DNA from: a virus
Length of the DNA: 25,927 bases
Virus record (IMG/VR): IMGVR_UViG_3300037258_000670
Location: 1-25,927 of that record
Reading direction: 5' to 3' (one strand)
Made by a program: the position numbers and the translations under genes. Shown here one piece after another: positions 21,844-25,927 of the stretch. Under the pieces are notes generated by a model that was given only the letters and a program-made list of their open reading frames with translations, did no database searches and was not told the DNA's origin. The first letter of the stretch is position 1. The number at the start of each line of letters is the position of its first letter.

Positions 21844-22008
21844 TTACGCCCCAATAGCTACCCCCAGGCAGAACACCCACGGAAGTACCAACCATCCCAA
21901 CCCGAGATTGATGACGAACAGGTCGAGCGGCCGGTCAATGCCCCGCCACCAGCCTATGAGGGACGGTAGGAAGTAGAGCGGCACGAGATTGAGGAGAATT
22001 GCTGTCAT
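21844..22008 (-). CDS. Superinfection immunity (Imm-like) membrane protein
   Basis: The product is 54 aa from the ATG at 22008. Two membrane segments: LLNLVPLYFLPSLIGWWRG and LFVINLGLGWLVLPWVFCLG. The pattern PLYFLPS, Trp/Arg, then NLxLGWxVxxW matches the T4 Imm/superinfection immunity family, which blocks DNA entry of related phages. An in-frame ATG lies 18 nt upstream, but it precedes a TACAAT box, so the inner ATG is preferred. Confidence 0.75.
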   Translation of the reverse strand: MTAILLNLVPLYFLPSLIGWWRGIDRPLDLFVINLGLGWLVLPWVFCLGVAIGA

Positions 22009-22020
22009 CCGGGGATTGTA
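22009..22020 (-). promoter_or_regulatory. -10 box TACAAT before immunity gene (leaderless start)
   Basis: On the minus strand TACAAT (22020-22015) is followed by 6 nt and ATG at 22008. GATAAT at 22032-22037 on the plus strand may be a divergent -10 for the 22110 gene. Confidence 0.55.
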
Positions 22021-22109
22021 CCCCATGTGAGGATAATCCCGACCTGCGGAACCTACCGGAGTGAAACTGCGTTACCTGAAACGCCAGACAGGTGCCAGGA
22101 ATTTAAGCG

Positions 22110-22388
22110 ATGGTAGATCGAGCATCAAGCCGCAAGAGCGACGACGAGCTCGTCGCGATGCTGGACAAACGATATCTCTGGATAATCAAGGATAGACGAA
22201 AGACTCTGTTGGCCAGTAGGTCATGCCTCAGAGATGCATTACAGGAAGCCGCGTCAATGGGCCGCTTTTCGCGCCAATTGCTCACCATCAATGGCGGCCC
22301 CGACAACGCAGTCATGCTATACCCGGAGCAAATTAACTCAGTAAACCGACGCGCAGGCATTTCGCCACCAGAAGATGACGATAATTGA
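22110..22388 (+). CDS. Unknown 92-aa protein
   Basis: The product is 92 aa from ATG 22110. AGGA at 22097-22100, 9 nt before the ATG, is a possible Shine-Dalgarno site. It is helical and charged: DDELVAMLDKRYLWIIKDRRK, ASRSCLRDALQEAASMGRFS, then an acidic tail (PPEDDDN). No family recognised. It lies divergent to the immunity gene and convergent with the secreted minus-strand gene. Confidence 0.55.
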   Translation: MVDRASSRKSDDELVAMLDKRYLWIIKDRRKTLLASRSCLRDALQEAASMGRFSRQLLTINGGPDNAVMLYPEQINSVNRRAGISPPEDDDN

Positions 22389-22398
22389 CAAGCCGAAA

Positions 22399-22418
22399 CC
22401 GCCCCCAAAAGCGAGCGG
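22399..22418 (-). terminator. Weak hairpin after DUF1236-like gene
   Basis: On the minus strand CCGCTC and GGGCGG pair (6 bp, one G-U) followed only by TTT. A possible terminator for the 22779-22444 gene. Confidence 0.3.
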
Positions 22419-22443
22419 CTCCAGCAAGCTTTTCTCGAAGTGG

Positions 22444-22779
22444 CTAGTTCCAGGTATGCACGACTTTGCGTGTCGTGGTCACGACGACGACCGGTTGGTC
22501 ATTCACCATCCCATAGCTGTAGCCTGAGTACTGCGCACCACTCATGCCGTCAGGAAGCGGATACACCTTCACCGTGTTCGGCAGCACCATACCAACCTGT
22601 GGGTGCATCGAAGGGTCGGCATACGGGGTGTAGTGCATTGAGCGGTAGGTAGTGGTCAGCGTCTCGCCCTGGGTCGTGGTCCACGACGGCTGGGTGGGGT
22701 TCTCGTTCTGCGCAGAGGCAATTCCCACGCTCGCGACCAGCATAGAAGCGGCGGCGATTGAAAGCAGAGTGCGTTTCAT
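22444..22779 (-). CDS. Secreted DUF1236-like protein
   Basis: The product is 111 aa. A textbook signal peptide (MKRTLLSIAAASMLVASVGI, then ASA before QNEN) is followed by a polar linker and a C-terminal domain: GMVLPNTVKVYPLPDGM, then YSYGMVNDQPVVVVTTTRKVVH. That domain fits DUF1236, a periplasmic family I know chiefly from Rhizobiales. It has a clear Shine-Dalgarno site. Unexpected in a phage, it may be acquired from a host. Function of the family is unknown. Confidence 0.7.
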   Translation of the reverse strand: MKRTLLSIAAASMLVASVGIASAQNENPTQPSWTTTQGETLTTTYRSMHYTPYADPSMHPQVGMVLPNTVKVYPLPDGMSGAQYSGYSYGMVNDQPVVVVTTTRKVVHTWN

Positions 22780-22786
22780 ATGAATA

Positions 22787-22792
22787 CTCCTT
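22787..22792 (-). promoter_or_regulatory. Shine-Dalgarno AAGGAG for DUF1236-like gene
   Basis: AAGGAG lies 7 nt upstream of the ATG on the minus strand. A perfect ACCGT/ACGGT inverted repeat at 22805-22818 is just upstream and could be an operator. Confidence 0.65.
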
Positions 22793-22891
22793 CAAAGTTT
22801 TCTCACCGTGCAAACGGTACCCGTGGTCAGAAAACGACATCGGCTCGCCTTTGTTCCCATTACGCAGAGATTACAAACAGTAATGATTACC

Positions 22892-22917
22892 AAAAAAGCC
22901 GCCCCTCTCAGAGCGGC
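22892..22917 (-). terminator. Intrinsic terminator of minus-strand small-gene operon
   Basis: On the minus strand GCCGCTC and GGGCGGC form a 7-bp stem (one G-U), then TTTTTT. It lies 9 nt after the stop at 22926. Confidence 0.85.
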
Positions 22918-22925
22918 TTCATGGC

Positions 22926-23099
22926 CTAGCTGGTCGCCCAGGGCTTCAGTATACGCCTCCTTCCTGGCATCAAGTGGTCGTACTGATGTTTGGCTGCGCA
23001 GGCCTTCCGCCGTTTCTTGCAGGGATAGCAACGCGCGTTTTTGATGGGCCGTTGCCGTTCGACCTTGCGCCCGCAGCGGCATTTAAGCAGGTGGGTCAT
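22926..23099 (-). CDS. 57-aa basic zinc-finger-like protein
   Basis: The product is 57 aa from the ATG at 23099, inside the end of the upstream gene. CRCG (C7, C9) and CYPC (C24, C27) could bind zinc, surrounded by Arg/Lys (KVERQRPIKNARCYPCKKRR). This suggests DNA or RNA binding. An upstream in-frame ATG at 23123 is an alternative. Last gene before the terminator. Confidence 0.55.
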   Translation of the reverse strand: MTHLLKCRCGRKVERQRPIKNARCYPCKKRRKACAAKHQYDHLMPGRRRILKPWATS

Positions 23100-23277
23100 C
23101 CAGCTCGTGCCCATAGGACCCATCGACCTTCGCGAGTTCGATGCACCGGAAGCTGCAATAGTACTTCACCCACGACGCGAGAATTGCCGGGCACTTGCGA
23201 CACTGCCGCGGCTTACCGCCGTCGTGATTGAGCACTTTGCCTTGGAGAAAAGATGGTCTGAATTGTTTGATGTCCAT
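23083..23277 (-). CDS. 64-aa zinc-ribbon-like protein
   Basis: The product is 64 aa, starting 1 nt after the HNH stop. CRKC (C26, C29) and YCSFRC (C41, C45) form a four-Cys zinc motif of the kind found in small MYND-like or phage DNA-binding proteins. The gene order HNH, zinc ribbon, basic zinc protein suggests one transcription unit. Confidence 0.55.
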   Translation of the reverse strand: MDIKQFRPSFLQGKVLNHDGGKPRQCRKCPAILASWVKYYCSFRCIELAKVDGSYGHELDDPPA

Positions 23278-23278
23278 A

Positions 23279-23857
23279 TTACCTGGTTTTGTGCGGACAC
23301 ACCTTGTAAAAACCTTTTGCCATGTTGCAGTTGTGACACAACACTTGGTATCCCCTCGGAAACCCTTGCTTTCGGATCCAATGAAAGAAGTGGTGTCCGA
23401 CTACCTTTCGTTGCTTGTTGCCCCCTCCGTTTATATGGTCGAGGCAAAGGAACTGGTAGGTTGTCTCTCCGCAGCAGTTACATTTAGGCGGCTTACCGTC
23501 GCAGTATGCGCTCAAGACTTCCATGCGAACGCGTTGCGCCTTATTTCTATGTCCTAACTTGGCTAACTCGGTATTCGACTCCCTACGGCAGCAAAACTTG
23601 CAGCTTTCGCATATTCCCTTTCGATAGCAGGTTCCAAGGTAGAACGCGCCACGCGGTTTGTATTTTTTGCATCTTGAACAACGTCTTCGAATCGTACCGT
23701 TCACAACCTTTTCACGCGGAACGCGCTTGACGTGACCCATTCTTTGTCGCACGCAATCTTTGCAACTTGGGTATAGTCCGTCTTTGCCGTGCCGCCATTT
23801 GCCAAAGCACTCCACATACCGACGTCTGTTGCACTTCGTGCAACGCTTTTGTTTCAT
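23279..23857 (-). CDS. Zinc-rich HNH endonuclease
   Basis: The product is 192 aa from the ATG at 23857. Two N-terminal Cys-pair zinc units (CTKC 6-9 with CKDC 32-35; CSRC 60-63 with CESC 83-86) precede an HNH-type domain: CNCCG (126-130), CLDHINGGGNKQR (D140, H141, N143) and VLCHNCNMAKGFYKVCPH (C174, C177, C187, H189). This is a different HNH subtype from the two plus-strand genes. Role: dsDNA cleavage, probably selfish. It has its own close -10 box and is first in a small minus-strand operon. Confidence 0.85.
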   Translation of the reverse strand: MKQKRCTKCNRRRYVECFGKWRHGKDGLYPSCKDCVRQRMGHVKRVPREKVVNGTIRRRCSRCKKYKPRGAFYLGTCYRKGICESCKFCCRRESNTELAKLGHRNKAQRVRMEVLSAYCDGKPPKCNCCGETTYQFLCLDHINGGGNKQRKVVGHHFFHWIRKQGFPRGYQVLCHNCNMAKGFYKVCPHKTR

Positions 23858-23870
23858 TCATTACATTCTA
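23858..23870 (-). promoter_or_regulatory. -10 box TAGAAT before HNH gene (leaderless start)
   Basis: On the minus strand TAGAAT (23870-23865) is 7 nt before the ATG at 23857. It overlaps the end of the upstream ORF. Confidence 0.55.
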
Positions 23871-24085
23871 CCATGCTTCGGCAATTTTCCAATTGCCACA
23901 AGGTAGTCGATGAACGTATCGTATTCGCCGTGCATATATACCTCGGCGTCAAACCTCTTATATTCGGTTGGGTCCAAACAATCGCCACGATTGATAGCAT
24001 AATTCTCCTCGAGATAGATGATAACGCGCTCGAGAAAGCCACTGCTCAAGCTACCGGCAGTGGAGCGGCCTATCTTCCTCGACAC
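23861..24085 (-). CDS. Downstream half of a probably split gene
   Basis: The product is 74 aa if started at the GTG at 24085. SRKIGRSTAGSLSSGFLERV, then IIYLEENYAIN and DPTEYKRFDAEVYMHGEYDTFIDYLVAIGKLP is a compact helical protein end. It overlaps the upstream ORF by 16 nt in the -1 frame at a GTGTGT repeat. Removing one GT there would make a single ORF with 24354-24070. It looks like the C-terminal part of one phage protein. Independent translation from GTG is the alternative. Confidence 0.55.
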   Translation of the reverse strand: MSRKIGRSTAGSLSSGFLERVIIYLEENYAINRGDCLDPTEYKRFDAEVYMHGEYDTFIDYLVAIGKLPKHGRM

Positions 24086-24354
24086 ACCATTGACATCGAT
24101 CCGTTGAATTCGAGTTTCGCAAGCTCATGTAGGTCGGCCAGTATCTGGTGGTCGCGATAATCCTTCCCGTCCAAGTAGGCCCACAAGGGTATCACCGCAC
24201 CGTGATAGAAGCGCCTCTGTTTCTTGCTCTCCGGCAGCATGGGCGTGAGCCGCCACGGCACGCGCGGGTTGTCGCGGACGAAGGCCAGGAACATCGCGGA
24301 GTTTCTTTCTCCCATATTCAACGAATCCCCCGATGGTCGACAAATAATTTCCAT
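24070..24354 (-). CDS. Upstream half of a probably split phage protein
   Basis: The product is 94 aa from the ATG at 24354 (an inner ATG at 24315 is possible). The core FLAFVRDNPRVPWRLTPMLP, SKKQRRFYHGAVIPLWAYLDG and ILADLHELAKLEFNG looks like a real phage protein, but the last residues (MVCRGR) end abruptly where the second frame takes over. It lies in the minus-strand accessory/replication cluster. Function unknown. Confidence 0.55.
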   Translation of the reverse strand: MEIICRPSGDSLNMGERNSAMFLAFVRDNPRVPWRLTPMLPESKKQRRFYHGAVIPLWAYLDGKDYRDHQILADLHELAKLEFNGSMSMVCRGR

Positions 24355-24367
24355 AGTTCAGGGCGGC

Positions 24368-24772
24368 TTAGTTACTTATAGTAGCTCTTTTGAAATCAGT
24401 ATAATAAGGTGCGGAACGCGGATAGCTGGTAGTTTGTTCGTACTCACCTGTAGTTGGGTTTGCTATACAGGGGGATGATAGAGGACAATAGAGCTTTTTT
24501 TCGCTGGTGGTAGTGATACTATCTAAAACCTTTCGACATGCCGGCGTTGAAAAATTGCCCGTGTAACACAATTCTGATGTGGTGGTTGCCGCAGGGCAAT
24601 CATCTGTAACGACTACATTTTTGATCATGCCACCTCCACCAAAGAACGTGAGTGGGTGCCCACATGGAATTATTATCGCACCCTGATGCGCCGCAAGCTG
24701 CGCAGGAACTACCCATATCATCGCCACTGCCAGACCAACATGAACTCCAATTGAGAAAGAAGTGAATTTCAT
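24368..24772 (-). CDS. Secreted Cys-containing protein, unknown
   Basis: The product is 134 aa. Signal peptide residues about 1-28 (FSIGVHVGLAVAMIWVVPA, cleavage near LAA). The mature part has six Cys (PCGHP, DDCPA, ELCYTG, PACRK, LYCPL, SPCIA), a Gly run (FFGGGG) and many Thr/Ser, suggesting disulfides outside the membrane. No family recognised. It may alter the host surface. Confidence 0.6.
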   Translation of the reverse strand: MKFTSFSIGVHVGLAVAMIWVVPAQLAAHQGAIIIPCGHPLTFFGGGGMIKNVVVTDDCPAATTTSELCYTGNFSTPACRKVLDSITTTSEKKLYCPLSSPCIANPTTGEYEQTTSYPRSAPYYTDFKRATISN

Positions 24773-24788
24773 ACTTTAGTAGATTATA
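24773..24788 (-). promoter_or_regulatory. -10 box TATAAT before secreted protein gene
   Basis: On the minus strand a perfect TATAAT (24788-24783) is 10 nt before the ATG at 24772. It overlaps the stop codon of the C2H2 gene. Confidence 0.55.
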
Positions 24789-24897
24789 CGCCCCATAATT
24801 CTCCTTGATGCTTCTCCGAACAGTGCCACTCCAGCAGCTCGGCCGTAACGAATACCGAGAAGCACAGCGCACAGACGTACTTCTCCCCGTAGGTCAT
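24784..24897 (-). CDS. 37-aa C2H2 zinc-finger protein
   Basis: The product is 37 aa from the ATG at 24897, overlapping the upstream stop (ATGA). It is essentially one C2H2 finger: C9-x2-C12-x12-H25-x4-H30 with the usual hydrophobic core at F16 and L22. This is the canonical spacing of eukaryotic-type and Ros/phage-type fingers. Coupled translation after a possible DNA-binding protein and a nuclease suggests a DNA-binding accessory of the recombination module. Confidence 0.65.
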   Translation of the reverse strand: MTYGEKYVCALCFSVFVTAELLEWHCSEKHQGELWGV

Positions 24898-25319
24898 TCG
24901 ATGTCCGGCAACTGGTCAGGCGGCACCTCACCCGCTTCCTCATCGACCTCGACGCGCTCGGTCGCGCCCGATGAGACACGCGTTATCTCGATGTAGTTTT
25001 TCACACCCGCCTTCTTCATCTCCAGCACCAACTCTTCGCCCGGCTCGACCTCTGCAAGAGCTTGGACGAGGTAATGCGGGTCGTTGCCGACCTTCGCCTT
25101 CATGTGGCAGTCGTATTGCTTTTTCTCGCCGTCCTCTTCGAATATAAACCGGACGAAGTGCTCCTCCTGCCCGTCGACGTTCATTTTCTTGATGAGCTTG
25201 TCCTCGAGAATTCTAACGCGGTGTGGCCCGGTCGCGGTCACACCTCGGCTCCCTTTGATACCCAGGCGGAGCTTCGGGAGCAGCCCCGCCTTTGACACTA
25301 TTTCGCGTGAGATTTTCAT
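24894..25319 (-). CDS. Possible ssDNA-binding-like protein of nuclease operon
   Basis: The product is 141 aa, 3 nt after the nuclease stop. The centre is beta-rich: GVTATGPHRVRILEDKLIKK, EEHFVRFIFEEDGEKKQYDC, EELVLEMKK and KNYIEITRV. The tail is acidic (VEVDEEAGEVPPDQLPDIE). A beta-barrel-like core plus acidic tail next to a RecB-type nuclease would suit an ssDNA-binding protein, but I see no diagnostic SSB motif. Treat as hypothetical. Confidence 0.6.
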   Translation of the reverse strand: MKISREIVSKAGLLPKLRLGIKGSRGVTATGPHRVRILEDKLIKKMNVDGQEEHFVRFIFEEDGEKKQYDCHMKAKVGNDPHYLVQALAEVEPGEELVLEMKKAGVKNYIEITRVSSGATERVEVDEEAGEVPPDQLPDIE

Positions 25320-25322
25320 ATA

Positions 25323-25927
25323 CTATTTCGTTTTAGATTTCTTCGTAACATGTGGCTTGGCATCATCATCGTCAAAATACGTGTCGAGCGCTGTTGCGAT
25401 TTCCTGCTCGCCCGTGGTCATCTCGCGCTCCTCTCCCAACACCTCATCGACCGTCATAGCTGGCGAGAGCACAATCGGGTAATCGCGCTTCTTCGGCTCT
25501 TGCCCCTCGCACTCCTTCGACCAGATTTGTCGCGCAGCAAGGAACAGAGGGAACTGGTCATCGACCTCATTCCATTTATATCCAGCCTTGTTCTTCGCGT
25601 AGCCGACCTGGAGTATCGCAAGCTTCGCGGTTGACATGTCGCCAATGTTTGAGAACTCACCACGCCCCTGCATCTCGACCAACGCTTGCTTGTAAGCGGA
25701 CACTTGGAGCTCATACTCCGACCACACCTGTGAACTGGTTTTGAAATCGACGAGCCAGATTTGGTCGTCAATCTTGCAGATGTAGTCGATGGTGCCGGCG
25801 TAACCGAACTTCTCGCTGAATACCGTCAGGTCCCACGCGATGTGTTTTGGTTCGTTGTTGGTCTTCCAATCGACGAACGATTTGATACCGTCGACTTCTT
25901 CGAGTGTGAGCTCTTCCATTTTGTCGG
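25323..25927 (-). CDS. PD-(D/E)XK exonuclease, RecB/Cas4-like (5' end missing)
   Basis: The minus-strand frame is open to the right edge; an ATG at 25919 is internal-looking. Numbered from it: GYAGTIDYICKI (D45), WLVDFKTS (D58, K60) and ELQVSAYKQAL (Q72, Y76). These are the RecB-nuclease motifs G-x-x-D, D-x-K and Q-x3-Y. The C-terminus is long and acidic (FDDDDAKPH). Role: DNA end processing in phage recombination or replication. First visible gene of the minus-strand operon. Confidence 0.85.
   Translation of the reverse strand, partial: DKMEELTLEEVDGIKSFVDWKTNNEPKHIAWDLTVFSEKFGYAGTIDYICKIDDQIWLVDFKTSSQVWSEYELQVSAYKQALVEMQGRGEFSNIGDMSTAKLAILQVGYAKNKAGYKWNEVDDQFPLFLAARQIWSKECEGQEPKKRDYPIVLSPAMTVDEVLGEEREMTTGEQEIATALDTYFDDDDAKPHVTKKSKTK

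Noticed and set aside
22792-23082. Minus-strand ORF of 96 codons spanning the terminator
   Set aside because: It crosses a strong terminator and overlaps the two-Cys-pair 22926 gene; composition is shadow-like.
1-25927. CRISPR array, rRNA, integrase or insertion sequence
   Set aside because: No regularly spaced direct repeats, rRNA-like segments, transposase/integrase motifs or duplicated IS ends were seen.
1-25927. Recoded stop codons (as in some Patescibacteria phages)
   Set aside because: TAA, TAG and TGA all end recognisable proteins at expected family positions, so the standard bacterial code holds.

Overview
The window is a 25.9 kb piece of a tailed dsDNA phage (Caudoviricetes), or a closely related prophage. 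It has HK97-type head genes and a long-tail, siphovirus-like morphogenesis module. The standard bacterial code is used: TAA, TAG and TGA all end genes. Terminase and portal are not in the window and would lie off the left edge.

Host: several proteins have the Thr/Ser/Pro-rich style (TSTP, SSTP, CNGTxWV) and the short transglycosylase type I associate with Parcubacteria (Patescibacteria). One signal-peptide protein instead carries a DUF1236-like domain typical of Alphaproteobacteria. The host assignment is therefore inference and is not settled.

Layout. (1) 1-2084, plus strand: the C-terminal part of a GH39/GH5-like glycoside hydrolase, a coiled-coil membrane protein overlapped by a tiny Cys/His protein, and a signal-anchored fibre-like protein. 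(2) 2139-8483: head module with prohead protease fused to a long charged, scaffold-like tail, major capsid protein, a small coiled-coil protein, a probable decoration protein, an inserted HNH endonuclease, head-tail connector, gp10-like joining protein and tail terminator candidate. (3) 8444-16594: tail module with tail tube, a 43-aa membrane protein, tail assembly chaperone with a -1 frameshift signal, tape measure, hub, and a collar/fibre protein. (4) 16598-19129: lysis region with a papain-like peptidase carrying a peptidoglycan-binding domain, a second HNH endonuclease, a holin candidate and a lytic transglycosylase, followed by a terminator. (5) 19304-20439: a small-protein operon with Shine-Dalgarno sites and a second, diverged copy of one of its zinc-binding proteins. 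(6) 20440-21280: mostly non-coding, with a long inverted repeat and a tRNA-Leu-like D arm. (7) 21281-22388: a HEPN/MtlR-like gene tail-to-tail with a superinfection-immunity protein, and an unknown gene. (8) 22444-25927, minus strand: a secreted DUF1236-like protein, small zinc-finger proteins, a third HNH endonuclease, a probably frameshifted gene, a secreted Cys-rich protein, a 37-aa C2H2 finger, a possible ssDNA-binding-like protein and a RecB/Cas4-type nuclease cut by the right edge.

The most notable signal is regulatory. Thirteen genes on both strands have a -10-like hexamer (TAnnnT) only 6-10 nt before the start codon. That spacing would put the transcription start at or near the first base of the ORF, which predicts leaderless mRNAs. 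A few other genes instead have clear Shine-Dalgarno sites. Other points worth a second look are related inserted domains in virion proteins, the frameshift site, gap-free paralogous zinc proteins and the inverted-repeat/tRNA-like locus.
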